Notes under the pieces: model-generated
The model's input: the letters and a program-made list of their open reading frames with translations, nothing else
Databases searched by the model: none
Told to the model about the DNA's origin: nothing
DNA from: a virus
Length of the DNA: 43,370 nucleotides
Reading direction: 5' to 3' (one strand)
Virus record (IMG/VR): IMGVR_UViG_3300020202_000037
Location: 1 to 43,370 of that record
Program-made: the position numbers and the translations under genes
In this document: positions 15,078 through 23,158 of the stretch, one piece after another
Position numbering within the stretch: position 1 is the stretch's first letter
How the letters are laid out: each line of letters opens with the position of its first letter

Positions 15078-18073
15078 TAGCAACCCCCTACTTCGTCTTG
15101 CATCATCTTGATGAACTGATCCAACTCGCCTGATTTCTCCATCCGCTCGATCTCATCCAAGGCAAACCGAAAGTCTTTGATTCGTTTTCCAGGAGCAAGT
15201 TGCTTTGCTAAACGTTGAATCTTTTTGTTATCCGGCGCTAGTTCCGCAATGCTTTTTGTCTTACCTTGGACTTCTTCCAGGACACTTGATTTGATCTTCT
15301 CTTGACGGAACCCTTCAGTAGCAATGTCAAACCTGGGCTGTGCCCCTTTGTACTTCTTTGGAACGCTTAAGAAGCCACTTCCTGAATTCGCAAAGTCATC
15401 AACGTACCAGGTAATTGGTTTGCCTTGCGCGTTGATGCCTTCTACCGCTAATCCGTTACGGCCAATAAGAAACCGGCTTGGCGTAATCAACTTATCCTCA
15501 AATGTCGAGGTGTTTCCTTTAGCCTCTGCCCGATACTTAGCAGCGAGGACAACCCCTGTCTTTGGATCCTTGGCTTTGTTTGCCTCAATGGCTTCGGCTA
15601 AGATTTCAATCGTTTTCTTTGGATTAACATCGTATGTACGACCACCAAAGCTTTCTTGCCGATTTCCATCAAAAGATTCATAGACCCCGACTTGGTTTTT
15701 CCTTAGATCATTGAAGTCCCCAACATGCTCAAACCCGCTTGGTACTTTTGGGGTATCTATTTGGGTACCTTCAGGAACCGCTCCAGGCACGTCTATTTTG
15801 GGCGTTAAAGGGGTTGTTTTCGTGCTAGAGGGTTCAACACTAATATACTGCGTTGGACGCCCAGAAGCATCGCGGGTTGTAACCAAGAATGAGTTTGAGC
15901 CCCAAGGATTACCTTTAGAGTCAACTAATGCTCCCATGCGGTCTACCGAGACAACTGGTACACGCTTGCGTCCCAAATCAGTAACCAACGTTACCTTATC
16001 GCCGCGTTGTAAAGCCTGCTCAACCTGCTCAACTACATGTTTGGTAATTAATTTGGATTCTAAATGCTGGCCATCCGGTTTGAACTTTGGGTTGTTTTCA
16101 AACGTGTCTATATCAATCCTAAATGCCGTTGGTTGTGGAGTCTTTGGTTGGGGTAAAACAGAACTAGGTTTTGTGGTTAAATTTTTACCAGCTGCTGGTT
16201 GAATTTCTAACAACGAGTTGTCATGAAGCATCCATTGCTTATTACCCACTTTAACCGGTTCAACAACTTTAGGACTTAAACCTAACCCCTTTAAACCACG
16301 CTTCGCAGCACTTTTGCTTACAAAAGTAGTATCTGAAGCTGGGTTTATAGTTGCTCTGTCAATGTACCCTGTAGGTCCGATTTTAGGCACCATTCTAGCG
16401 GGCCCTTGTACAGAAGCAGCACCTTTTCCAAGCCCTCCAAACATTTCATCAGTGAATGATTGAAAGGACTTCGGAATAACAGTACCATTGCCTCCCTTCC
16501 TTGCAAGAGGAACAACAACTTCGTCTCGAACCCGTTGGGCCAGATTAATAATCTCGTTCTTCTGTAAAGTTGGAAACGTTTCTTGTAGGAACCCAAGGAA
16601 CTTATCATCGGCTAAACTAAGCGTCCCGGCGTCCTCACGCTTAGCAATGATATAAAGCGCTCGATCAATATCCGATTCAAACTTGGGTACGATGCTGCCC
16701 ACACGAGGTTTAGGATCGCCATGAACAAAACGTTCAAAAGACTTTTCAACAACTCTAAATGGAGCACGATTCTCTGATGGTAAAAACATCTGCGTTTCAT
16801 CAAGAGAACCAATAATATCGTCAACAGACTGAGCAGATGCTGGCAAACGTCTAGAGCCAATACCATCAGTCCGACCAAAGTCTGGAATGGGCCTCCCAAG
16901 CGGTTTATTAAGAACACCTTCAACAGTTTCGCCTTCCGGCAACAAAGCGTTCAATCGCTTCTGAACAGAAGAAGGAATTTTCGTTTCCGACAATCGAGGC
17001 TTAAACAAAGCCGCACTTAGAATCCCAGCAGTTGCGCCAGAGATGCCAGCATCTTTTAGCAGTTGACCAATATCGATTTTTCCCGTCTCTTGGCCCTGGG
17101 TAACGGCTGACGCACCAGCTCCTAAAGCGCTGGCTACACCAGCATTTCGAAGCCCTGTGCTTAGCATTGTAGGCCCGCGTAAAGCAGGGATGGCTACCCC
17201 AGCCGTATTAATCAACGCCTGCGTCCCAATTTTCATAGGATCAGGTTGTAGGTTATTTCGGAGTTCTCGGTTGTACTCGGCCAAGCCTCCAGTTCCAAAA
17301 GCGGCAGCCCCTGCAGCAAATGGGCCGCCTAAAGCTCCTGCAGCTAGCGCTGGACCAACCAGCCCTGCAGTCTGACCAATCATGGTACCTAGACCGCCTG
17401 CGCCGGGTTGGACATCTTTGCTATAGACGCTACCGAAGCCCCCTCCGATGTCCGAGAAGAAGTTGGTTTGAGGAGGCCTCATTGCATCCCTAGCCAACCC
17501 CTGTTGAACAGCGGAAAAGAGATCCACCGGTGCCATCTCAACAGATGGCGTCGATGTATCAATCGAGATCTGCCCAAATGGGTTTTGGAGGTTTACAGGA
17601 GTGCCACCAAGCCCAATCGTCTGAACGCCTGCAAAGGGATCAGCCAATTGGACTGGGCTTGGTCCTTCAACATTATTGGCAACCTTGCCAGCAGCTTTTT
17701 TACCGCCAGCAGCTGCCTTAGAGCTAGAACCAACAAAATCGAAGTGCCAGGGGTCGTTCTTATAATTACCCCATTTAAAACCAACAGCCTCTAAATACGG
17801 TTTAGCCTCTTCATAGTTTTGAATGTCGAGAGCCATTCCCTTCTCATGGAGAGAGGTCCCTGGCTTTGCAACAGCTTGTCTGCCTGCTAGTTTGCGATAA
17901 AGATCGGCTTGTTCTGCAAAACTTCGTAGGGCAGAGTTGATAACAATATGTTGGCCAGGATGGTCAGCCTGAAAGGCATGATTGGCAAGCTCAAATCGTT
18001 CAGCAGCGTCAGCTAGTAAGAACAAGTCCTTATTAGAGGCATGCCTTACAGATAGTTTCTTTGTTTCAGACAT
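15077..18073 (-). CDS. Giant internal virion protein with N-terminal M15 peptidase
   Basis: A 998-aa protein. Residues about 8-115 form a peptidase M15 (VanY/endolysin-type) domain: an R50 in the SALRS motif, zinc ligands H76 and D83 in SLHEKGMALD, H110 in PWHFDF, and D107 three residues earlier, where T5-type enzymes carry the catalytic acid. This domain would cut peptide cross-links as the genome is injected. Residues 115-350 are Gly/Ala/Pro-rich with weakly hydrophobic segments (LVGPALAAGALGG); the rest is mixed alpha/beta without a recognised domain. It follows an SLT transglycosylase, so the virion carries two different wall-cutting activities. Confidence 0.82.
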   Translation of the reverse strand: MSETKKLSVRHASNKDLFLLADAAERFELANHAFQADHPGQHIVINSALRSFAEQADLYRKLAGRQAVAKPGTSLHEKGMALDIQNYEEAKPYLEAVGFKWGNYKNDPWHFDFVGSSSKAAAGGKKAAGKVANNVEGPSPVQLADPFAGVQTIGLGGTPVNLQNPFGQISIDTSTPSVEMAPVDLFSAVQQGLARDAMRPPQTNFFSDIGGGFGSVYSKDVQPGAGGLGTMIGQTAGLVGPALAAGALGGPFAAGAAAFGTGGLAEYNRELRNNLQPDPMKIGTQALINTAGVAIPALRGPTMLSTGLRNAGVASALGAGASAVTQGQETGKIDIGQLLKDAGISGATAGILSAALFKPRLSETKIPSSVQKRLNALLPEGETVEGVLNKPLGRPIPDFGRTDGIGSRRLPASAQSVDDIIGSLDETQMFLPSENRAPFRVVEKSFERFVHGDPKPRVGSIVPKFESDIDRALYIIAKREDAGTLSLADDKFLGFLQETFPTLQKNEIINLAQRVRDEVVVPLARKGGNGTVIPKSFQSFTDEMFGGLGKGAASVQGPARMVPKIGPTGYIDRATINPASDTTFVSKSAAKRGLKGLGLSPKVVEPVKVGNKQWMLHDNSLLEIQPAAGKNLTTKPSSVLPQPKTPQPTAFRIDIDTFENNPKFKPDGQHLESKLITKHVVEQVEQALQRGDKVTLVTDLGRKRVPVVSVDRMGALVDSKGNPWGSNSFLVTTRDASGRPTQYISVEPSSTKTTPLTPKIDVPGAVPEGTQIDTPKVPSGFEHVGDFNDLRKNQVGVYESFDGNRQESFGGRTYDVNPKKTIEILAEAIEANKAKDPKTGVVLAAKYRAEAKGNTSTFEDKLITPSRFLIGRNGLAVEGINAQGKPITWYVDDFANSGSGFLSVPKKYKGAQPRFDIATEGFRQEKIKSSVLEEVQGKTKSIAELAPDNKKIQRLAKQLAPGKRIKDFRFALDEIERMEKSGELDQFIKMMQDEVGGC

Positions 18074-18088
18074 CTTTATTCGTTCAAC

Positions 18089-18661
18089 CTATGGAAACAA
18101 CTGCTTCAACTGCTTGTAAATCGTAAATGCACCAGGCCTTCTGTCTTCGATATCCACTCTCTTGCGCCCACCCCTCCCGTCTGGAATGGTTCCACGCAAA
18201 CGCATTGGGTAGTGCGCCTCATCGAACCCGTTCATCACATACGGGCTTTTGTCTGCACTGCCGTAAGCCCTGCCGTTGTATCCCCACAGGGCATCCTTGA
18301 CGAGTTCATCAGGGGCATCTAAAGACAGTCTTCCACCAACCTTCGATTGTAAATGACATGCCGCAAACACGCCCCCAGCTTCAAAATCATTAATACCTTT
18401 CACCGTGTACTGTTTTTTTTGGTCAGGCGATAAGGTGGTATACTTGTTCAGATAGTAAGTCAACTTACTTAGTGGAGGCACAGGGTCAAACTGCCAAGGG
18501 CCACCAGGGGTTTTAGGCGGTGTAACAGAGAAGCTTTCCCGGTACCATATGGCGGCCAGCACCTGCCATGGCACTTGAGTGTATCCTTGAATTCGTTTTA
18601 GGATAGGGTATACCCCCTGAATCCGTTTTATTTGGAAATCGCTTAAGCCTTTTAAAGGCAT
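18089..18661 (-). CDS. Lytic transglycosylase / lysozyme-like virion protein
   Basis: A 190-aa protein of the SLT/lysozyme superfamily: a helix with VPWQVLAAIWYRESF contains the likely catalytic E42 followed by Ser, then GGPWQF (54-58, the GxxQ-type motif), and WGYNGRAYG at 126-134, equivalent to the AYNAG motif. It would cleave the glycan strands of peptidoglycan. T7 carries such a domain in gp16; here it is a separate gene between the ejection proteins. It could serve as virion hydrolase, endolysin, or both, since no other stand-alone endolysin was found. It has no signal peptide. Confidence 0.8.
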   Translation of the reverse strand: MPLKGLSDFQIKRIQGVYPILKRIQGYTQVPWQVLAAIWYRESFSVTPPKTPGGPWQFDPVPPLSKLTYYLNKYTTLSPDQKKQYTVKGINDFEAGGVFAACHLQSKVGGRLSLDAPDELVKDALWGYNGRAYGSADKSPYVMNGFDEAHYPMRLRGTIPDGRGGRKRVDIEDRRPGAFTIYKQLKQLFP

Positions 18662-18665
18662 TTAC

Positions 18666-20027
18666 CTACCACCTCACTGTCCAACCTGTATTCGGATTTA
18701 ACTGTTGATTAAACATCCCAAAACCAGGTGTAAACGCTGGTGCTGGAATCCCCAACAGGTTTGACAGCGCTTGAGCGTTTTGAACTGATGAACGCCCACT
18801 GTCTCGAAGATAGTTAGTCAGCCCACCAAAACCAGATTGAAGGCTTGAGCCAATATTGTTCAACGTTTGCTGTCTCAGCTGAGCGCCTTGTTCAGGGGTA
18901 ATCCCTTGAAACGAGTTCAACAAATTGCCGGCAGTCTGCATCATATTGCCAACGTTAACAGAGGGCATAGCCAATCCTGCAGCTGTTTGGACGCCTTGTT
19001 GAGCCGCTTGCATGGGTGAAAAACCTAGCTCGTTCAGAGTTCCTTTCTTCAACCCTTTAAACATCTCTTCATTGCCAGTAATTGTGTTCACGTCACCAAT
19101 AGGGTTGGTAGAGAAACCAAGAGAACCTCTAACAAAATCATCCAAACCAATCTGCCGGGCAGCGAGGGCTTGGCCCAAGTTAATCTTTCCCTGGAGTACC
19201 CCCAACATAAGATTATCGTTAGTGTTCTTAATCTCCTGATTAGCGTTAGAGAGAACTTTACCTTCGTTGGCAAGATTTTGACCAGTCAACCCGGCTTGTG
19301 CTGTAGGAGCAGCATATTCGCCAGCGACATAAGCCTGCTTAGCCTTACCTCTGCGTTCAGATTCAGAGACTGTATCTGCAAAAGGAATGCCATAAGCACC
19401 AAAACCAACCTGCAGTGATGGGCCACCGGCGTTTGTATCAAGTTGCCCCAACCCTTTACCACCAAGCAGTTTGTTATTTACGGCATCAAGCAACAAGCCG
19501 CCTTTATTAACAGCGGCCAAGCCTGAAGTCGCTGGATTACCACGTTGTCCGTAGAACTGTTCGTTCGTAAAAGCTCGCGCCATAGCAACTTGGCGAGGGT
19601 CCTCCCAAGACCACCCATTGGCAACCATAACAGAATTAAGGGTGTCTTCATAAGCCGAGTTTTGCTGTTGAAGCAGCCGTTGCGCTTCTATGTCCTTAGC
19701 GTTAATATCAAGGACTTTATTGATAGTGGAGGCGTCGGCCCCGGCTAAGCTGGGGTCAAGCCCAAGCTTTTGAAGCCGTTGCTGCTCTGCCATAGCCTGG
19801 GCTTCGAGCCCAGCTTGTTCCTGGGCCAAGAGGTTATCCAGCATTGCTTGATTCTGTGCTTGGGACTTTCGCTGCAAAAGAGCATTGACAATGTTGCCTA
19901 CGCCCTGAGCAATTCCACCGCCAACGTCTTGGACAGGCTCAGTTCGCAGCCTAGGGGGCTCCGCTTGAGCAAGGAGCATCCGCATCAATTGCAGCTGACT
20001 TTTGTTGATTCCGGTATTTGCTGACAT
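18666..20027 (-). CDS. Internal virion (ejection) protein, 453 aa
   Basis: A Gln/Ala/Gly/Asn-rich, mainly helical protein, the composition typical of podovirus ejection proteins such as T7 gp14-gp16 and P22 gp16/gp20. Residues 30-115 form a long Gln-rich coiled region; further Gly/Asn-rich stretches follow (about 165-215 and 330-400). Close packing with a Gln-rich neighbour upstream and peptidoglycan hydrolase genes downstream supports an ejectosome role. No catalytic motif is visible. It starts at ATG 20027 about 12 bases after the upstream stop, with AAGGAGC as SD. Confidence 0.7.
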   Translation of the reverse strand: MSANTGINKSQLQLMRMLLAQAEPPRLRTEPVQDVGGGIAQGVGNIVNALLQRKSQAQNQAMLDNLLAQEQAGLEAQAMAEQQRLQKLGLDPSLAGADASTINKVLDINAKDIEAQRLLQQQNSAYEDTLNSVMVANGWSWEDPRQVAMARAFTNEQFYGQRGNPATSGLAAVNKGGLLLDAVNNKLLGGKGLGQLDTNAGGPSLQVGFGAYGIPFADTVSESERRGKAKQAYVAGEYAAPTAQAGLTGQNLANEGKVLSNANQEIKNTNDNLMLGVLQGKINLGQALAARQIGLDDFVRGSLGFSTNPIGDVNTITGNEEMFKGLKKGTLNELGFSPMQAAQQGVQTAAGLAMPSVNVGNMMQTAGNLLNSFQGITPEQGAQLRQQTLNNIGSSLQSGFGGLTNYLRDSGRSSVQNAQALSNLLGIPAPAFTPGFGMFNQQLNPNTGWTVRW

Positions 20028-20039
20028 GCTGCTTGCTCC

Positions 20040-20948
20040 TTAGTACCTTCGACCTGTAAAACTTGGTGTAATCAGACTGCCGGTAAACGGCGAAATGAAC
20101 GACCCTGATCCTGCCCCAAAGACCCCACCTAAACCTCCTAGTCCAGCTGTTGCTCCGCCACCTACGCCTCTGGCCAAAGCGCTTCCAATGGCTGCACCAG
20201 GGCCAAAAGCCCCTGCAAGTGGGATAGCCGCTAACGATAAACCAGCCCCTAGAATGTTTCCAAGAAGGGCAGAGCGTCTTTGAGCCGCTGCTTGCCTTGC
20301 TTGTTCTGCCAACTGAGCGTTTTGCATCGCAACTTGGTTCATTTGTTGGGCATTAAACATGGACGTCTGATCCACGTTGCCAAAGCCCTGGAAGAGGTTC
20401 TGGTTGGCAAGTTCTAAGGGTACCTGCTGATAAGCTGCCAACTGGGAAAGAACGTCCCCACCAAAGCCAGCGTTTTGCAGGGCGCGTTGGTTCAGAAAAT
20501 CAAGGGACTGTTGGCGGGTTGCTAAATCTAGTAAGTTGGCATCCCGCGCTTGTTGACCTGCAAATGCGCCAAGAACGGAGCTGTTTTCAAGCCCACTTTG
20601 AGACATCCGAGCTTGAAGTTCGTTGTAACCCTCCAACGCATTTTGTCGGTTAATTTCAGCTTGATAGTTGTAAAACGGATTCTGGCCTGCTGACAACTCT
20701 TGCAGCTGTTGGGTTGGGGTTCTGTTGAGGTAACCCAAGTTTCCAGACAGGCCTTCAATGGCTTGGCCACGAATCCTTTGCAAGTCAGGATTCAACATGG
20801 AACTAGAGCTGATGGTGTCCCCAACTTTTCTGGATTGGGCTGAGCCGAATCCACCCAAATCGATTGTATAGTTGTTAATCCCGCTAAACTGGGACTCTGC
20901 TTTCTGTGGGACCACTGGTGGTGGTGCTGCTGCCTTTTTTCTCCCCAT
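20040..20948 (-). CDS. Internal virion (ejection) protein with hydrophobic C-terminus, 302 aa
   Basis: The protein has a Pro/Ala-rich N-terminus, a central Gln/Asn/Ala-rich helical region (residues 60-220) and a Gly/Ala-rich hydrophobic region at about 228-262 (NILGAGLSLAAIPLAGAFGPG) that could insert in a membrane, followed by a Gly/Ser/Phe-rich tail. T7 gp14, which forms the outer-membrane pore, has comparable features. Its first 65 bases overlap the end of the upstream acetyltransferase-like gene, suggesting coupling. Assignment is by composition and position. Confidence 0.7.
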   Translation of the reverse strand: MGRKKAAAPPPVVPQKAESQFSGINNYTIDLGGFGSAQSRKVGDTISSSSMLNPDLQRIRGQAIEGLSGNLGYLNRTPTQQLQELSAGQNPFYNYQAEINRQNALEGYNELQARMSQSGLENSSVLGAFAGQQARDANLLDLATRQQSLDFLNQRALQNAGFGGDVLSQLAAYQQVPLELANQNLFQGFGNVDQTSMFNAQQMNQVAMQNAQLAEQARQAAAQRRSALLGNILGAGLSLAAIPLAGAFGPGAAIGSALARGVGGGATAGLGGLGGVFGAGSGSFISPFTGSLITPSFTGRRY

Positions 20949-21432
20949 TCCCCTCTATCCTTTTCCGATAAGCTTCCTTCTCAAGCTTCCAGACACATCG
21001 GCCCTTGTCCATATTCTGAAGCTTGGTAAATCCCCACATGATGGCGAACCCGCGCACACCTTTGTTGTCGGGTTCAGCCTTAATAATCACCCTTTGTTTG
21101 TCTAGGCCTGTGAAAACTTCGTCCAAAATGATTCGATAGATATGCAGCTTCACCCGGTTTGCCTGTGGAACCAGATCATAAATGTCTGGACGACAGATCC
21201 CATGGAGTTCGACGCTACGCTTGTAAATGTCTAGAATAAAGCAACCAATTGGGATGCTGTTAGCGTAGACTAGCGTAGTATGGGGACAGGCGCTTTCAAC
21301 GACGTCAAAGAACTCTGGTAACGACAAGTCATAGGGGAAGAAGTGATAAAAGAGTTCGAACTCCTTCCGATACTGCCGCAACTCCTCTTGGGTGTTGGGG
21401 GTGATGAACGTGATTTGGACTTGGTTTAGCAT
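20884..21432 (-). CDS. GNAT-like / internal virion protein A-like protein
   Basis: A 182-aa alpha/beta protein that reads like a GNAT acetyltransferase fold: an N-terminal helix-strand section, a central strand pair (TTLVYANSIPIGCFILDIYKR), a helix (ANRVKLHIYRIILDEVF) and the C-terminal strand-helix (GFAIMWGFTKLQN). The canonical acetyl-CoA loop is not obvious. In T7-like phages a protein of this type occupies the gp13 slot just before the ejection genes, as here. I prefer ATG 21432 (AAAAAAGG upstream) over a TTG at 21468. The last 65 bases overlap the next gene and encode a Ser/Thr-rich tail. Confidence 0.6.
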   Translation of the reverse strand: MLNQVQITFITPNTQEELRQYRKEFELFYHFFPYDLSLPEFFDVVESACPHTTLVYANSIPIGCFILDIYKRSVELHGICRPDIYDLVPQANRVKLHIYRIILDEVFTGLDKQRVIIKAEPDNKGVRGFAIMWGFTKLQNMDKGRCVWKLEKEAYRKRIEGNGEKKGSSTTTSGPTESRVPV

Positions 21433-21640
21433 AAGGCCTTTTTTCTTGTTAACGCTGCAGATAACCAACCGGGTCCCTCGCTACCCCGGGGGTGCCATTT
21501 TGGGGGGTCACCCGTACACCCCTAGGGTGGGGGGAGGGGTGTTCATAAACCCTCCCAAAAACCAGGGGCTGAAACCCTGATGCAGTCAAGCTACAAAAAG
21601 TAAAGTAAGCCCGTACAAAAAGGAGTTCCTTTATGAACAC
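21433..21640. other. GC-rich intergenic region with long inverted repeats
   Basis: This 208-bp stretch separates the small terminase gene from the ejection genes. It holds a perfect 12-bp inverted repeat, GGTGTTCATAAA at 21538-21549 against TTTATGAACACC at 21630-21641, the latter touching the terminase stop codon. Between 21480 and 21545 are runs of G and C with several short hairpins (for example CACCCCTAGGGTG). A packaging (pac) site, an RNA processing/attenuation element or a promoter are possible. No convincing gene was found in it. Confidence 0.6.
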
Positions 21641-22102
21641 CTAGTTCGCCGCCTTCTCCTCAGTCAACAAGCGAATACGCTCTTTCAGGTCAGCAGGATC
21701 AAGGTTCTGTAGCTTCTTCCTGTCCTCGATATTTAGGTTGACGTTGGTAGACTCAACGGTCTTCTTGTCCTCGTAGTTGTGGTGGTTCTTGAGGAGGAAG
21801 ATCGTAAAAACAGGGTTGATTTTCTGCTTAGCAGCAAGCCGAACAAGCCTGAACTCCTGCAATTCCTTGGCCTTTTTTACGATTCGTGCGAATTCAGGGT
21901 AGTACCCGGATAAATCGGCAACTAAGTCCCGATACAAACCCTTCTTAGTAACTAAGAACTCTTGGAAGAATAGGTTGTCTTCAGACGCTTCCATCCACTC
22001 TAACAGCTCATATCCAACCTTTAAGGCCTCTTCCTCAGTCCATTTCCAAGGACCTTTAGGACCTGGTTTCTTGTGTAATTCTTTCGGTTTCGGTTTAGTC
22101 AT
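21641..22102 (-). CDS. terS: Small terminase (DNA-packaging) subunit
   Basis: A 153-aa protein with a basic N-terminus (KPKELHKKPGPKGPWKW), a helical DNA-binding region (residues 24-75) and the sequence TIFLLKNHHNYEDKKTVES at about 109-127, which resembles the LKN.(F/H).Y.DK.EVE signature common in phage small terminases. TerS recognises the packaging site and stimulates TerL. It is the first gene of the late operon, next to the GC-rich region at 21433-21640, but separated from TerL by the ejection genes. The ATG at 22102 has no strong SD. Confidence 0.75.
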   Translation of the reverse strand: MTKPKPKELHKKPGPKGPWKWTEEEALKVGYELLEWMEASEDNLFFQEFLVTKKGLYRDLVADLSGYYPEFARIVKKAKELQEFRLVRLAAKQKINPVFTIFLLKNHHNYEDKKTVESTNVNLNIEDRKKLQNLDPADLKERIRLLTEEKAAN

Positions 22103-22115
22103 GACTAGGATTCCC

Positions 22116-22183
22116 TAAGTTAAATTAAGTAAATTTCTAAGTAAGTACTTGACTTGGTAAGTTAAACCGTGTACTATTAAAGT
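22116..22183. promoter_or_regulatory. Divergent control region with TAAGT repeats
   Basis: Between the late operon (minus) and the plus-strand genes, TAAGT occurs at 22116, 22126, 22138, 22142 and 22158. TAAGTTAAA is repeated exactly at 22116-22124 and 22158-22166, the second copy lying inside the plus-strand promoter spacer. This looks like a repressor or activator binding array controlling both directions. No clear minus-strand -35/-10 pair was found. Confidence 0.45.
22149..22177 (+). promoter_or_regulatory. Sigma70-type promoter, plus strand
   Basis: TTGACT at 22149-22154, a 17-base spacer and TACTAT at 22172-22177. The predicted start of transcription is near 22184, so the gene at 22217 would have a leader of about 30 bases. 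A TAAGTTAAA repeat lies in the spacer and may be an operator. Confidence 0.7.
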
Positions 22184-22216
22184 GTGAAAGTTAAGCAACG
22201 AGAAGGAAACAGACTA

Positions 22217-22711
22217 ATGGATTCTGCAACATCTGAGAAACAAGAAAAGCTAAGAAACTTTGTTAACAGAGAAGTCTTGCACTGTGTAACGTCATGGGTT
22301 GAAGACTCTTTTAAAGCCGGTTTACTGAGTTATGACGATATCGAGAATAGCTACTCATTGCCCGATGATATATACGTCCAGTGGTTTGATAATACACCAC
22401 ACCTAGAGACAGGTTATTACACCTACAGCGCCCAACACAGAAGTCTCCCTGCTGGTGACCAAATCGGTCCATTTGATACAGAGGGTGAGGCGTGGGAGGA
22501 GGCAAGAAATCGTTGGGAAGAACCACAAGAAATATATGAATGGTGGCTTGTCACAAGCTTTATGTACAAAGATTTGCTTGAATTCGGTGAACCTGTAATG
22601 GAAACCGATTACGGGTATCTATGGGGTAGAACTTGCACAGGACAAGCAATCTACTGTGACGGTGTGATTGAAAGAATTTATGACAGTTTAGGAGATAAAA
22701 ACAATGATTAA
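22217..22711 (+). CDS. Conserved phage/plasmid-type hypothetical protein, 164 aa
   Basis: The sequence pattern EWWLVTSFMYKDLLEFGEPV followed by WGRTCTGQAIYCDGVIERI is one I associate with a widespread small protein of unknown function on phages and plasmids. No catalytic motif is evident; the protein is acidic with many Trp/Tyr residues. I start it at ATG 22217 rather than GTG 22184 because GAAGGA lies nine bases upstream and the promoter would place the RNA start at 22184. Its stop overlaps the next gene's start. Confidence 0.8.
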   Translation: MDSATSEKQEKLRNFVNREVLHCVTSWVEDSFKAGLLSYDDIENSYSLPDDIYVQWFDNTPHLETGYYTYSAQHRSLPAGDQIGPFDTEGEAWEEARNRWEEPQEIYEWWLVTSFMYKDLLEFGEPVMETDYGYLWGRTCTGQAIYCDGVIERIYDSLGDKNND

Positions 22712-22910
22712 CACACAACAGCAAGTAAAACACACACCCGGGCCTTGGACACACAATCAAGGTAGTCCAGTTGTCCATGCTGATGGAGTTTTTATTGCAC
22801 AGGTTGAACAATACAACAACCTACATTTGCCTAAAGAATACCAGGAGCGTGTTTTATATTACGGCGACAGAATTGGGCAGGCAATCGCCAAGGCAAAAGG
22901 CAACGCTTAA
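22704..22910 (+). CDS. Small phage protein with TPGPW motif, 68 aa
   Basis: The N-terminal HTPGPW motif (residues 10-15) and a C-terminal helix ending in AIAKAKGNA place it with a common class of very small phage proteins of unknown function. Its ATG lies within the end of the upstream gene (8-base overlap), indicating translational coupling in a two-gene operon driven by the promoter at 22149. An imperfect hairpin (TGGCCCAC / GTGGGTCA) follows at 22921-22945. Confidence 0.72.
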   Translation: MINTQQQVKHTPGPWTHNQGSPVVHADGVFIAQVEQYNNLHLPKEYQERVLYYGDRIGQAIAKAKGNA

Positions 22911-22920
22911 TTCCTTCACC

Positions 22921-22978
22921 TGGCCCACACCTTAAAACGTGGGTCAACTTGAGGGAATACCTCTGATTGAAATAGAAT
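22921..22978 (+). promoter_or_regulatory. Hairpin and weak promoter before the recombinase operon
   Basis: TGGCCCAC at 22921-22928 pairs with GTGGGTCA at 22939-22946 (one G-T) but no T run follows, so it is not a standard terminator. TTGAGG at 22949-22954, an 18-base spacer and TAGAAT at 22973-22978 form a possible promoter. Transcription would then begin close to the ATG at 22985, giving a nearly leaderless message, in line with the lack of an SD there. Confidence 0.35.
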
Positions 22979-22984
22979 AGAACT

Positions 22985-23158
22985 ATGACAGAACAAGACA
23001 AACCTAAGAAAAAACAAGGTAGGCCTCCCGGCATTACCAAGCACGGCGAGCCTACTACTATAAAGACAATACGGGCAACTCCTACTTTCTTTAAGGCGTG
23101 GCTTGATGAGGACTTTAGAGCAGTCTGTGAAAAATTAGCACGGGAGACCAAACCATGA
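22985..23158 (+). CDS. 57-aa basic protein coupled to the serine recombinase
   Basis: Starts MTEQDKPKKKQGRPPG. The N-terminus is Lys-rich with a GRPPG element resembling an AT-hook, followed by TIKTIRATPTFFKAWLDEDF, which could form a strand-helix unit of a ribbon-helix-helix DNA binder. Its TGA overlaps the recombinase ATG (ATGA), so the two are translationally coupled. It may regulate the recombinase or act as an accessory DNA-binding protein. It is too short to be sure of from coding statistics, but the exact overlap and the ordinary protein composition support it. Confidence 0.65.
   Translation: MTEQDKPKKKQGRPPGITKHGEPTTIKTIRATPTFFKAWLDEDFRAVCEKLARETKP

Noticed and set aside
21449-21640. 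63-codon minus-strand frame between terS and ejection genes
   Set aside because: GTG start lies on the inverted repeat at the terS stop, no SD, Pro/Gly/Arg composition typical of translated GC-rich noncoding DNA.
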